Below, piece after piece: positions 33,979 through 44,582 of a stretch of 64,000 nt of DNA. The position numbers and the translations under genes are program-made. A model generated the notes under the pieces. The model worked only from the letters and a program-made list of their open reading frames with translations, made no database searches and was not told the DNA's origin. Source of the stretch: Mesorhabditis belari (Eukaryota; Nematoda; Chromadorea; Rhabditida; Rhabditidae); contig CAUEEP010000725.1 of assembly GCA_958450365.1 (NCBI GenBank), positions 582,501-646,500 of the forward strand, written 5' to 3'. Positions within the stretch are counted from its first letter, which is position 1, and each line of letters opens with the position of its first letter.

Positions 33979-34118
33979 GCATTTCCTGAGACCCTTTCAA
34001 TTTTGACTATAAGATTCTTTTGGGAAATCTCTAAAGCTATTTGGAGTGTCAAAAGCGTGCTTCTGATACCGTAATCTCCTTAGATCTCCAAATTTGATCT
34101 TTTGTCCATTACTGTATA

Positions 34119-34379
34119 TAACTTTGAAGAAGGCGCTCATCAAAGCATGGGATACCCTCGATGATGCCTATTTGCTCGCCACGGTCAACGCGTTTCCCAA
34201 ACGTTTGCAAGCGTGTCTGAATGCCAATGGAGGCAAATTAGAATTTAATTGTTAATTTGTTACTGTTATATGTTGAATAAAGATATTTAAGTTAGCTTTT
34301 CGAGATGGGTTGCATCTTTGGTTAAAAGCGAAGCATTTTGTGTGTTGCGGTAATTCTTGGTCACCCTGTATAAAGGAAA
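34119..34379 (+). mobile_element. Tc1/mariner 3' end, different family
   Basis: LKKALIKAWDTLDDAYLLAT then VNAFPKRLQACLNANGGKLE and stop, a typical transposase C-terminus, followed by 3' sequence ending GGTCACCCTGTATA. It sits inside a third copy of the tRNA-like repeat arm (TACTGTATA before, AAGGAAAAAAAG after). Confidence 0.75.
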
Positions 34380-34390
34380 AAAAGAAACCA

Positions 34391-34575
34391 ACCAGCCAGC
34401 GGGATTGAATCCTTGAGCTTCCGACTGAGAGATGGGGCTCTTACCCAGTCAGCCATGGTGGCATTTGCTGAGATCCTTCCAATTTTGACTATAACAATCT
34501 TTTGGGAAATCTCTAAAGCTATTTGGGGTGTCAAAAGCGTGCTTCTGTTACCGTAATCTCCTTAGATCTCCAAGT
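34391..34575 (-). pseudogene. third tRNA-like repeat arm
   Basis: Minus-strand copy of the arm at 33.9-34.09 kb: GATTACGGTAACAGAAGCAC ... ATGGCTGACTGGGTAAGAGC ... GGATTCAATCCC. Separated from the palindrome by the mariner piece. Confidence 0.6.
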
Positions 34576-34579
34576 TAGT

Positions 34580-34925
34580 TTTTATAGAAGTTTTGCGATC
34601 AATAGTCAAGGTCAATAGTCGAGCTCAAGATCTACGGTGCTAACTACACAGATTACTGTAACATAGCCTACAGTAGCCAAGCGACGATCCCGTAAATATC
34701 GTAATCCATCTATATCCAGCTTTTGTTGCTCAATTTGCCGAATTTTATTAATTTATTAATTAATTAACCCCTCAGCTTTCTCAAAAGTAGTTTTAAAAGA
34801 TGAAAATCTCAAATTTTGAACGATTTTTGAAATTTTTTCGATATTTTTAGATGCTATGTCTCTGCTACGAGTCAAAATAAAGCCCCAGCTGAAATATTTT
34901 TTCTAAAAATCTCACTAGATTCAAA
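34580..34925. other. upstream region of the ten-cysteine gene
   Basis: AT-rich with GTAACATAGC/CCGTAAATATC motifs. No promoter element is recognisable; CTCACTAG 9 bp before the ATG could serve as a trans-splice acceptor. Confidence 0.35.
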
Positions 34926-34930
34926 AAAAA

Positions 34931-37900
34931 ATGAAAGCCCTTCTCGTTTCTTTGCTTTTTGGGATTTCTCTTTGCTTTGAAGGTTTGATTCTGTTAAAAG
35001 AAATAGCTTAAACTTTGTTTTAGATGACGTGAATTGTGAGAGGAGTCAAGCAGTGGGTTTTTGAATTGAAATCTTTAAGCTATTTATATTTTTTAGCATT
35101 TTTCTTATCTTAATTGATTGAAAGAACAGATTTAATTAGGATTTTAAAAGAATTCTAGAGTTCTCCGGTGGAATGCCTTGAAAAATTCTCGAAAGAAATC
35201 GCGGGAGAGGCATTGGATGAGCAACTCACGAAAGCTGAAAGGACATGTCTGTAAGTTTATTTAAAACATTTTTCTAATAAAGAATGCTGTAAAAGTGTTT
35301 TTTTCTTTTTTAAGCTTTCAAAAAAAGTACTTTTTCGTGCTTTTTTCGCTTCGTTCTTTCGTTTCCGCGAATTATCGCGACACTTTTTTGGAAAACTTCT
35401 GGCAAATGCCTGATTACTAAAGTAATTTATTACTAAAGTGCCAAGTGTTATATAGAAAAATAAAGCCCTTAATCTTGGCTATATTTTTCTATTAAGAAGT
35501 TTCCCAATTGGAATCATACAAATCATTTTACAAGCTCTTGAATAAGCTCAAGTCGGCCTAGCGATTTGCCATTTGTTTTAGAAAAGTTGCTGGCAAGCTG
35601 TCTATCTTTTTACCAAAGTGCCAAATGTTATATGGTAAAATAAAGCCCTTAATCTTGGCTACATTTATCTATTAAAAGTTTCCCAATTGGAATCATACAA
35701 ATCATTTTACAAGCTCTTGAATAAGCTCAAGTCGGCATCTCTTCGTCGATCTGCCATTTTTGACACTTTTCTTAATAAAAAATTGTTAAAAAGTTATTTA
35801 TTTTATGAAAAAATAAAATTTAATATCATTTAATAGCAATAAAAATAACAGTAAACTCTTTTGTCAAACTTTTTATAGTCAAAATTGGAGTTGATTTTGG
35901 AAACCCTGCAAAAAAAGGAAAATTTAGCTTTTTTGAAACCATTTGACAAGAAGATCTTAGTTTATAAGCTTTTCTAGCGTTATTTTTGATTGAATAATAC
36001 TTTTAAAGTAAAATACAACAAGTTTAATTGAAGGAATCTCTTTCTAGATGAAAATATTGTGTATGAAAAATGGCAGATCGCTAGGCCGACTTGAGCTGAT
36101 TCAAAAGCTTGTAAAATGAGTTGTATGATTCCAATTGGGAAACTTTTAATAGATAAATGTAGCCAAGATTAAGGGCTTTATTTTTCTATATAACACTTGG
36201 CACTTTGGTAAAAAGTCAGACATTTGCCAGCAAGTTTTCTAAAACAAAATCGCTAGGTCGACTTGAGCTTATTCAAGAGCTTGTAAAATGAGTTGTTTAA
36301 CTCCAAGCGAAAAGTTCTTTATAGAAAAATGATGCCAAGATTAAGGGCTTTATTTTTCTATATAACACTTGGCACTTTAGTAATAAGTTACTTTAGTAAT
36401 CAGGCATTTACCAGCAAGGTTTCTAAAAAAGGAGCTCTTTTGTGAACCCTCAGAAACAGACAAATATTTGGACAAAAATAGAGAAGATTAATAGAAAGAG
36501 AAAGGGGAACTTGAACTAAAGAACTTCTTAAAGCTACCGTAATCTTTATCTCATTCCAGTTTTTGATATTTAGCTATTATCCTGAGGCCACGAAAAGTTG
36601 TCCCTGTTCAAAGAGATTTGTGATGGATTGGCTTCTTATCCACTGTGAAGGGCCTCGTCCGAACCAAAAATGTCTGTAAAACTGTTGATATAATATAGTA
36701 ATATGTTGATTTCAGACAATCACCTTATGCAACTCGAGGAGAAAGTCGGAAATTTGAGAAAAGTTGAACGAGATTGCTTCATGGAGGCACAAATTGACGA
36801 CTCGGTGGAGCTGGATTTGGAGACAAGATGCAAGTGGGATAAAAATACTATTAAGGAAAAGCTTTTGAGAAAATTAGGAGATTATCGTACGGTAACTGAT
36901 TGATATTAGTCTTTCAGCGTCTTCTTGAAAGGGATGAGTTGTGTAGCCGAGCATTTGGATGCCGCGGCAAAGGAAATGTGGAGTTCGGAGGAGGGAAACA
37001 TTCCCGATCAACAATTTTTCAAGGCTGGATACGCGCTGCAGGTGAAATTTAGTTATTGATTATATTATATACTTTACTTTGCCTTTAAATGATAGTTTTA
37101 TGTATCGCTAGGGCAATCTATAGTTTTAAAAAGTTTTTACATAATAAATCGATTACTAGCAACCATGGTTAGCAAAAGAGCCAAATTTCGAGACAAATCC
37201 AAGCCAAAGTTAAGGTTTTAGACTAAATTGAGCAAATCCAACAGTAAAATTGAAATTGAAATTAATTGAAAGTCATTGGCTAGGCTAGGCTTGGCTTGGC
37301 TTTGGCTTTGGCTTTGGCTTGGCTTTGGCTTGGCTTTGGCTTGGCTTTGGCTTGGCTTTGGCTTGGCTTTGGCTTGGCTTTGGCTTGGCTTTGGCTTTGG
37401 CTTGGCTTTGGCTTGGCTTTGGCTTGGCTTTGGCTTGGCTTTGGCTTGGCTTAGGCTTGGCTGAGGCTTTGGCTTTAGGCTTTGGCTTGGCTTTGGCTTG
37501 GCTTTGGCTTGGCTTTGGCTTGGCTTTGGCTTGGCTTTGGCTTTGGCTTTGGCTTTGGCTTTGGCTTGGCTTTGGCTTGGCTTTGGCTTGGCTTTGGCTT
37601 GGCTTTGGCTTGGCTTGGGTTGGCTTGGCTTTGGCTTGGCTTTGGCTTGGCTTTGGCTTGGCTTTGGCTTGGCTTGGGTTAGGCTTAGACTTGGCTGAGG
37701 CTTTGGCTTTGGCTTGGCTGGGCTTGACTTAGGCTTGTGTTAGGCTTTTTTGCCAATCCTACCAGAAACAGTGATAATTAAAAGGCATTTTTCATCTTCT
37801 AAAATGTACCTCTTTTCGAAAACTACCGTAACCCGACCAGTTTACACTTGATCAGTCGAATTTTTGTATGATTCTCTGAGCCTTGTACTTCCTTATCGAA

Positions 37901-38143
37901 TGATACCAAAATTGAACTAATTTAACTTCCAATTAGCCAAAATTAAAGAAAATTGAGGAAAATTGAAGAAAATTGAAGAAAATTTAATGCGAACTAGCCA
38001 GATTACGGTAGTTTTCGACTGCCTTTCAGAAAATCCATTCAACCATACCAATTTTTCAGGCGAAATACATCACTCACGATTGCTCGACAACAATTTTCGC
38101 CACTTTCAAGCAAGAGTTCATCAATGAGCGCTTTGTTTATTGA
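34931..38143 (+). CDS. secreted cysteine-rich protein, seven exons, nematode-type
   Basis: Exons read as 34931-34982, 35024-35052, 35159-35250, 36574-36671, 36716-36833, 36918-37041 and 38060-38143; they join in one frame to 198 residues. Exon 1 is a signal peptide (MKALLVSLLFGISLC), so the product should enter the secretory pathway. About ten cysteines follow, in blocks such as SCPCSKRF, LLIHCEG, RCNVFLKGMSC and ITHDCS, with no membrane segment after the leader. The spacing recalls nematode-only extracellular Cys-rich families such as the DUF19/T20D4.11 type, but I cannot assign a family. Acceptors are TTTTAG, TTCTAG, ATTTAG and TTTCAG. Weak points: the exon 4 donor (gtctgt) was chosen because the stronger gtaaaa 4 bp downstream breaks the frame, and exon 5 ends at an AA/gtggga donor rather than running on. 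Intron 3 carries a palindromic MITE and intron 6 a minisatellite. The gene ends 51 bp from the convergent gene on the other strand. Confidence 0.7.
35391..36424. mobile_element. fold-back element in intron 3 of the ten-cysteine gene
   Basis: Ends CAAATGCCTGATTACTAAAG and CTTTAGTAATCAGGCATTTA are inverted. Inside, the block AAGCCCTTAATCTTGGCT...AATTGGAATCATAC is present twice in each orientation, so each arm is itself a tandem pair. Confidence 0.75.
37278..37745. repeat. minisatellite in intron 6, TTGGCTTTGGC units
   Basis: Irregular 5-, 6- and 11-bp units of TTGGC and TTTGGC. All plus frames are open and Leu/Ala/Trp/Gly-rich; the array lies wholly within an intron. Confidence 0.9.
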
Positions 38144-38194
38144 CGATAAAGAAAGAAAAAAAGCATAAATGAATATCCAAATCTGTTTCTTATT

Positions 38195-39471
38195 CTATTT
38201 TTTCCCAAACATTCTTGTTGCATTCGGTCCACACTCGGGTTTTTCGATTCTTTGACAAGTATTCCAACAGCAACGACCAAGCTGGAAAATGATTTATGCT
38301 AATTCTAACTAATAAGTTCTTGATATTACAGTTCTGGAAGTCACAGTAACTTTTAAGCACAAATTCAGCTCGATTAGCTCAATTTGAGGGTTGGCAGCTA
38401 ATGTACCGTAATCCCTGGCTATCGTAATCCTTGGTTCCTAATTAACGGAGTATCTTAATCTTGTCAGTAAATCGAGTTCTGGAAGTCACAGTAGCTCTTA
38501 AGCACAAAACCAGCTCGATTAGCTCAATTTCAGGTCCGCAGCTAATGTACATGATCCCTAGTTATCGTAATCCATGGTTTACTGTAATTATAATAAGAGT
38601 AAGAGTTTTCTAAAAGATGGATAAAAGAAAGCTATCGTAATCTTAAGTTAAAGAACAAAAATTAGATAAATTGATGAATTTCTTAATAAAATAAGGCTAT
38701 TTAATAAATTCAAAGAGTTTCGAAGCCTCAATGAACTGAATTGATGTTACGGTTCTTTTCAGATCCAATACGGTTCCAATACGGTTCTTTTTAGATCCAA
38801 TACGGTTCCAATACGGTTCTTTTTAGATCCAATACGGTTCCAATACGGTTCCAATACGGTTCTTTTTAGATCCAATACGGTTCCAATACGGTTCTTTTTA
38901 GATCCAATACGGTTCCAATACTGTTCCAATACGGTTCTTTTTAGATCCAACACTGTTCCAATACGGTTCTTTTTAGATCCAATACTGTTCCAATACTGTT
39001 CCAATACGGTTCCAATACGGTTCTTTTTAGATCCAATACTGTTCCAATACGGTTCCAAAACTGTTCCAATACTGTTCCAATACTATTCATTGAGGCCTAC
39101 TCCTATATGAATACATTAGCTGAATGCTATTATTATGCTAAGATTTTGCTAATTGTAAAATTTTATGAATTGATTTATCAACATTGTTCATTGAAGATTA
39201 TATATTATTATATAGATTATACATAAAACTGACTCGACCACAACTTTCATCGACTAAACAATCGCTGGCTCCAGTCTATAAAGTTTAAATTTCAAAAATC
39301 TTTCTTTAATTCTGTATTTTATAAGCTTAAGAGATCAATATCTAGATCTGTTTATGAAAATTTGTAATTAAAACTTACAAAATCAGGGATTTCCCATTTT
39401 TCTTGATAGGTTGGATAGGAAAAAGTTGTAGAGATGAGGGAAATCGTGAAGAAAAGAAGAATGGATTTCAT
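38195..39471 (-). CDS. small secreted Cys peptide precursor with Gly-Lys-Lys end
   Basis: Exon 1 (39471-39379) encodes a signal peptide of about 18 residues (MKSILLFFTISLISTTFS) plus YPTYQEKWEIPDF and ends in phase 0 at a perfect gtaagt donor. The last exon (38281-38195) follows a TTTTCCAG acceptor in phase 0 and encodes 28 residues with CC-x3-C-x7-C and the end RMFGKK before TAG. Joined directly the precursor is 59 residues. Glycine before two basic residues at a C-terminus is the classical signal for peptide amidation, so a secreted disulfide peptide ending in Phe-amide is a reasonable inference. CC-x3-C also recalls an insulin A chain, but the last spacing is 7, not 8, and no B-chain cysteines are visible. 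The 1.1 kb intron holds a minisatellite; a further small exon there cannot be excluded (38732-38697 offers FIEASKLFEFIK then stop). Confidence 0.6.
38750..39090. repeat. minisatellite, CCAATACGGTT units
   Basis: CCAATACGGTTCTTTTTAGAT with 11-bp CCAATACGGTT/CCAATACTGTT sub-units, within the intron of the minus-strand peptide gene. Confidence 0.85.
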
Positions 39472-39739
39472 TTTGGATTGATTTAGGACGTTTTGATGAT
39501 CGAATTTCATTTATATTGCTTGATATGAGCTCATTTTCGGATTTGATTTGATAAAGAAAATCAAAAAAAGAGAGACTTTTTCTTGGTGTTCAGCAAATAA
39601 ATTGATGGATGATCGGACTTTTTTTGTGTTTTGATGGGTTTTCTGGGGTTTTTGGGATTTTATGCTATTAAGGATGAGTCATCGAGTTCTGGAAAATCAA
39701 AGATTTTGTGAGAAAGCTGAAAATTTTGGGCTCTAACAA

Positions 39740-40425
39740 ACGCACGGCTTCTGGCACATTAGACTTTGTATACATGATGTACTTTGTGCTCTTTGTGCCC
39801 TTAAACGCACCTCTCTGGTACACTAGAGTTTAGATTAAACTCTTGATTAAACACGGAGAATCAAAGACTGGCGCGTACTTTGTGCTCTTGATTAAATGCA
39901 CGCTCTCTGGCATACTAGATGAGTTTAGTGTACCAGAGGGGGTGCGATTGGAGAGCACAAAGTACACAGAGGGTCAAAGACTTGTGCGTACTTTGGAGTA
40001 CAATAAACACACATTTTCTGGCACACTCAAATCCGATAGTAGATCGAAACGGTGTGCCAGAAGGCGCGCGTTTATCGGAGGTACAAAGTACACGAATCGT
40101 ATCCAAGCTGCCTCCATCAAGTGTGCCAGAAAGCGTGCGATTGTTGGAGAGCACAAAGTACACGAATCGTATCCAAGCTGCTTTCATCAAGTGTGCCAGA
40201 AAGCGCGCGTTTATCGGAAGCACAAAGTACACAAATCGCATCCAAGCTGCTTTCATCAAGTGTGCCAGAAACCCTGCGATTGTTGGAGAGCATAAAGTAC
40301 ATAAATCGGATCCAAGCTGTTTCATCAAGTGTGCCAGAAAGCGTGCGATTGTTGAAGAGCACAAAGTATACGAATCGTATCCCAGCTGCTTTCATCAAGT
40401 GTACCAGGAAAGGTGTGTTTGCAAA
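39740..40425. repeat. tandem dispersed-family repeat, ~63-bp units
   Basis: Six to seven units of GTGTGCCAGAAAGCGTGCGA, TTGTTGGAGAGCACAAAGTA, CACGAATCGTATCCAAGCTG. The ACAAAGTAC / GTGCCAGA pair relates it to the 0.4-1.0 kb and 43.3 kb repeats. 63 is a multiple of 3, hence long open frames on both strands. Confidence 0.8.
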
Positions 40426-40429
40426 AGAT

Positions 40430-40888
40430 GACACAACCTGGAGGGACATTGCACAACTCAAAACTGTCATAGCCCTTTGTGCGATTTTTTGAAGACTCAA
40501 CGGTGATTTCGATGGAATTTTGCGAATGAAAAGCGATATCTTGAGCAAATCGAGTGATTCATTCAGTATTGGAATTGGGTATTCTTTTTTTTTCTGCATA
40601 TATGCTTTTGTGTGCCCTGATAAGCCATGACAGATTCGCATCTCGCCGCTTTTATGTGAATTGAGCTTTTTCGATCGCTTTCTTTGGTTTATAGGTTTAA
40701 ATCAACGTAAAGCTTTTTGTCATTCAATTTTTTGATCTTTAAATGAATAGAAAAATAGCTTTCTAGTCAAATTTGTATGAATTTGATCTAAGAAAACACT
40801 TCTGGGCACTTTTTAGGCACTTTTTCTTACTTCTGCTTTTATAAATTTCTACTTCAACTTACTATTTACTAGATAATTGCGTTTTCTA
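40430..40888. other. no gene seen
   Basis: AT-rich spacer. Confidence 0.4.
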
Positions 40889-41078
40889 GCCGTTTGTCAA
40901 TAGGTGTACAACGGAAAATTCCCTTCTTAACCCTTTAAGATCGTCTTTTCAAACGCTTTCTACCGTTGGCTAGCATTTTACAAGCTCTTATGATGTGATC
41001 CTGAAAAAAACGTTTAAAAAAGACGATTTTAAAGGGTACAGACCGGCATTTCCGTTGTACACCTATTGACAAACAGTT
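40889..41078. mobile_element. 190-bp MITE, ends CCGTTTGTCAATAGGTGTAC
   Basis: Inverted ends CGTTTGTCAATAGGTGTACA and TGTACACCTATTGACAAAC, with a second inner inverted pair (CCCTTTAAGATCGTCTTTT / AAAAGACGATTTTAAAGGG). Confidence 0.8.
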
Positions 41079-41175
41079 CAAAAGTCCACACGGCTACTAT
41101 TTACTGCTAGTTACAATTCTAATAATAAGAAATCCAATAGGGATCTCAGCTTTACGACAATATTGAGCTAAACTA

Positions 41176-41718
41176 TTGGGTTGGTGAATTGAAAACTGCG
41201 GGCTATTGTCATATGTGACAGTTTGAGCCCTTTCTTCAAAAGAAACCCATTCTGGTGTCAATGGAAAAGTTGTAGAGAATCAAAAATCAAGCTTATATCC
41301 AAATTTTCAGAACGATTCAAAAACTCGTTTTCAAGAAATGCCAAATTTACACAAAAGAAATGCCAAATTTTCACAAAACTTGCATTTTAAGCGAAACTAC
41401 TAAGTGTATCTTTTTGGAAATTTGGCTATAAGCCTAATTTTTGATTCTCTACAACTTTTCTATTGACACCAAAATGGGTTTCTTTTGAAGAAAGTGCTCA
41501 AAATGGGCTGACGGCTGACATCTCCAGTCCTCCATTTTTGAGTCTCACACTTGTCTCACACACAAACCAAAACCCTACCACGAAAGAGGAATCCGCAAAT
41601 GGCCTGTAAAATAGGCAGAAGTCGTCAATAATAATGGCAATTATTTGGAATGAATTGATGGTTTTATGTTAAATAAATTTTAGTTCAAAGTCCCGCAGTT
41701 TTCAATTCACCAACCCAA
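41176..41718. mobile_element. 543-bp MITE, ends TTGGGTTGGTGAATTGAAAA
   Basis: Perfect inverted ends TTGGGTTGGTGAATTGAAAA and TTTTCAATTCACCAACCCAA, flanked by TA on both sides (mariner-type target). Inner region is also palindromic around GAATCAAAAAT. It separates two 78-bp direct repeats (41098-41175, 41719-41796). Confidence 0.85.
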
Positions 41719-41799
41719 TATTTACTGCTAGTTACAGTTCTAATAATAAGAAATCCAATAGGGATCTCAGCTTTACGACAATATTGAGCTAAACTAGAA

Positions 41800-42340
41800 G
41801 ATTCATTCTAGTTTCTGATCGAGTTTTGCTTATAATTAGAAAATTTGAAAGTTAATCAGTGTTTTCAATCAATAAGACGATTAGGATTAGGACTTTACGT
41901 ACTTTTACCAAATATCTTACAATATTCCTAAACTTTTCAAGTCAATTTTACCACAAAATTCTACCTTGTACATCTAAAAACTAAAATCCAAACTTTTGAC
42001 TTTAAAACCTCTCCAATCCAAATGCATAAAACGTCTTTGGAGAAGAAGAGAGATGCCATGGAAATAAACGCTTTTATTGCTTTTTGCTCTCCATTTTCTT
42101 ATCATTTTTGAGTCAATTTCCCGGTTTTTTTTTCTTTTTCCCAGTTTCTACATTAAGAATGAGCTTTTACAATTTCCGGGGCGGGTTTGACTCATCAAAT
42201 TTTTATTGGCTGCAGATTAGAGCTGATCTTTTACATCTTTTACACATTTTACACATTTTTCGGATAAATTTGATAAAGTCTGATTCATTGTAATGATTTG
42301 TAGAAAAATTTGAATCATTTGCAAAATTTAGCTTCAACTT
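41800..42340. other. upstream region of the Pmp3-family gene
   Basis: AT-rich; no motif I can name. Frames at 42084-42293 and 42203-42403 are chance. Confidence 0.4.
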
Positions 42341-42345
42341 TGAAT

Positions 42346-44485
42346 ATGGCTGATCCATGGCAATGCTGCTGTTTGTTTTTCTCGCCGGTGAGTTGTAAAG
42401 CATACCGTATTTTCTCTAATAGTAACGCTACTAGAGAGTAGCGCCTGAGCGCCTAAATTGCTCGAAATCTCGAGAAGCGCTATCGATGAAACTATCGATG
42501 TGGGGTCGGAAAATGTAGCTAACGATGTGATCTAGTAGGGGATTTGAGTGTTGAGCTTCTGTGGAAACTTTGGAAGCCGTAAAATAGTCATCAACTCGGC
42601 GGGGTGCACTACTATTAGAGAGAATACGGTATATGGTTTATTCAAGATCTAAGCCATGGCTGGTTACGTCAAGCTTGGCCTAATCAGAAGCTTTTTGGAC
42701 TAGTCTAGTCTTAGCTTTGACTAGCTTTGACTTAGCTTGCTTTTTGTATCACCAGAGCTAGTCATAGTTGATCCTGGCTGACTTACAAAACTTTCTAGGC
42801 TCGACCAGGACAAGACAGTCATGAACAATCATTCTCATGAGTGTGATCTGGCTCTGGTCAGGAAATTCGGTCCTAGAATAGCCCTGGAAACTATCTTAGG
42901 ACTAAGTTTTCATAAAACTCACTTATAAAACTACTCAAACAAACGCGGATACCTCATTTTCTCTAATAGTAGCGCCTGAGCGCCTAAATTGCTCGAAATC
43001 TCGACAACCGCTTATCAAAACCTATCGATGTGGGGTCGGAAAATGTAGCTGATGATGAGATCTAGTAGGGGATTTGAGTGTTGAGCTTCTGTGAAAGCTT
43101 GGAAACCGTAAAATCGTCGCCAAGGCGGGGTGCACTACTATTAGAGAAAATACGGTAATTATATTAATTGTTTAATTATAGTATTCTAAAAATTATCCCA
43201 AATAAAGCACTGAAAGAAAAATCTTTTCTATTCTTTTCTAAGCTTAATTTTGAAATAAACTTTGTGCATTTTAAGTTTCAAAAACGCACTCTTTCTGGCC
43301 CTACTTTAGTGTACTTTGTGCTTGGAAGCGCTTCCAAGTACACTTGCTTGGAAGCGCACAGATTCTAGTGCACAGAATCCCTCATTTTCTGGAATAGTCG
43401 TTGCTGTGAGGAGGATGATGAATACAAGAATTGAGTGCGCTAGAAAGAAGCGTTTACGTGAGAGCACAAAGTATATGCTCACAGTCTTGATTGTACCAGG
43501 AGTGTTTCAAAAAAAAGTACACTTTTTAAGATCAAGCTTTAAATGAAAACCAAAAACTTAGGAATTCTTGAAATCTTTCAAACTTATCTCTTCTATTTTA
43601 TCGATTCAGCCAATGACCGTGGCTCTAGCGACGGGTGATGGGCGAAAAATGTGCATTTGTATCCTGTTGACAATGCTTTTTTACATTCCCGGATTGTTGT
43701 ACGCGATGAAGGTGAGGAAATCTCAAATATCATGTCGTAATAAAGTAAAACATATGGCAAAGAATTTGAAAACGAGGGGAATTGAACCCTCGACCTTCTG
43801 CTTATCAGGGCAAAAGAGACTCTACTGAGCTATCGGCGCCTTGTTTGTCCGAGAAGAAATTAGAAAGATAAGGAAGAGAAAGAAAGGAAGAATAAGGTAA
43901 CAGCGCCTGAACGAGGACTTACTGACCTTGTCCAAGCCAAGCAGGGTCAAGGTCAGGTTCAGGTTTGGCTTATGGCGAACCCAGGAAAGTTGCGGACCCA
44001 GGAAAACAAAACAATCATGAATCAATTTTTATAAGCTAGACCTATATTAATGCTAGACTAGCCAGAACCTAACTTCTGATCTGGTCTTGATCTTTCTTGG
44101 CTTGACTACCGTAATACCTTTAATAGTAACGCCCCGTCCGTCGTAGTCTGACTTCTTTTTAGGATCATTTTCCCTCAGCTCCTAGAGTTTTCCCAACTAA
44201 ACTTTTAGTACCAAAAAATACTAGATTTCAAGGGCTATCATTTGACATCCAAGCGAATACTGTAGCATAAAGCAGCGCGGAGAACGGGACGTTCAAAGTT
44301 AGACTACGCGGCAATACCCCGTCATTATGCGCTACGATTAGAGTTATTACGATAATACCTTTAAACAACTCTTATCAAAATAAAGTGTACCTAAAAAGAT
44401 CAAAAAGGACCAAACGCTTTCTAATATTTCGCGAATTTGATTTCAGGAGATGAATCACGCTGATTGTCATCGCGGACACTGTTAA
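42346..44485 (+). CDS. Pmp3/YqaE (UPF0057) family small membrane protein
   Basis: Three exons, 42346-42387, 43610-43711 and 44447-44485, all phase 0, give 60 residues, the usual size for this family. The N-terminus is MADPWQCCCLFFSPP, then a first hydrophobic segment, the turn ATGDGRKMC, and the second segment ICILLTMLFYIPGLLYAMK. The ILLT(x)L(x)YIPG(x)(x)(x)A pattern is the family signature. The tail is EMNHADCHRGHC. Pmp3 proteins are two-helix membrane proteolipids linked to membrane potential and salt tolerance in yeast and plants; worm function is not implied by the sequence. The double proline and the acidic-basic turn are as expected; the Cys-rich N- and C-termini are less common. Intron 1 contains two MITE copies, intron 2 a tRNA-like sequence and another MITE. 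AATAAA lies 35 bp after the stop (44521), and the exon 3 plus 3' end block is repeated downstream. Confidence 0.85.
42402..42634. mobile_element. MITE in intron 1 of Pmp3-family gene, copy A
   Basis: Ends TACCGTATTTTCTCTAATAG and CTATTAGAGAGAATACGGTA. Starts 14 bp after the exon 1 donor. Confidence 0.8.
42950..43157. mobile_element. MITE in intron 1 of Pmp3-family gene, copy B
   Basis: Same family as 42402-42634 (TTTTCTCTAATAGTAGCGCC ... ACTATTAGAGAAAATACGGT) and 19119-19352. Confidence 0.8.
43265..43525. repeat. dispersed-family repeat in intron 1
   Basis: ACTTTGTGCTTGGAAGCGC, CAAGTACACTTGCTTGGAAG and GAGAGCACAAAGTATATGC belong to the family seen at 0.4, 19.9 and 39.7 kb. Confidence 0.55.
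43770..43840 (-). pseudogene. tRNA-like sequence in intron 2 of Pmp3-family gene
   Basis: Minus strand: GATAGCTCAGTAGAGTC (box A), TTTTGC-CCTGATAA-GCAGAA (8-nt loop, one more than normal), T-arm GAGGGTTCAATTCCCCTC with box B. GGCGCCG at the 5' end does not pair with the 3' end. Confidence 0.6.
44105..44357. mobile_element. MITE in intron 2 (family CCGTAATA)
   Basis: Ends ACCGTAATACCTTTAATAGT and ATTAGAGTTATTACGATAAT inverted; core shared with 7.1-7.7 kb. Confidence 0.7.
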
Positions 44486-44520
44486 ACTCTCTCAACTTCA
44501 CCGATCTCGATCAAAATTTC

Positions 44521-44526
44521 AATAAA
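44521..44526 (+). terminator. poly(A) signal of the Pmp3-family gene
   Basis: AATAAA lies 35 bp after the TAA. The same motif recurs in four downstream duplicates of this block at 45114, 45287, 45585 and 45679. Confidence 0.6.
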
Positions 44527-44582
44527 CCTTTGAAATCTCGCTGAAATCCACCAAAATCCACAAATTCAAAACAACCATGAAT

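Larger units (their letters stand above)
32625..34117. mobile_element. composite palindromic element with four AGTAATGGACAAAAG ends
   Basis: The 1.5-kb segment is a near-perfect inverted repeat about a centre near 33.37 kb. The terminus CAGTAATGGACAAAA occurs at 32626, 32850 and inverted at about 33873-33888 and 34100-34114. The inner 1.04 kb looks like one element, and the two outer ~220-bp arms each carry a tRNA-like sequence. Confidence 0.75.

Noticed and set aside
37276..37732. Leu/Ala/Trp/Gly-rich frame
   Set aside because: Minisatellite within an intron of a supported gene.
37670..37745. TTAGGC in GGGTTAGGCTTAG as telomeric repeat
   Set aside because: Single units within a GGCTT minisatellite, not tandem.
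38697..38732. Short minus-strand exon FIEASKLFEFIK
   Set aside because: Would end the peptide without cysteines; the 38.2-kb exon has a better acceptor, but it is kept as an alternative.
39843..40641. 150-174-codon frames on both strands
   Set aside because: 63-bp dispersed-family repeat; Cys-rich look is repeat-driven and mirrored on the other strand.
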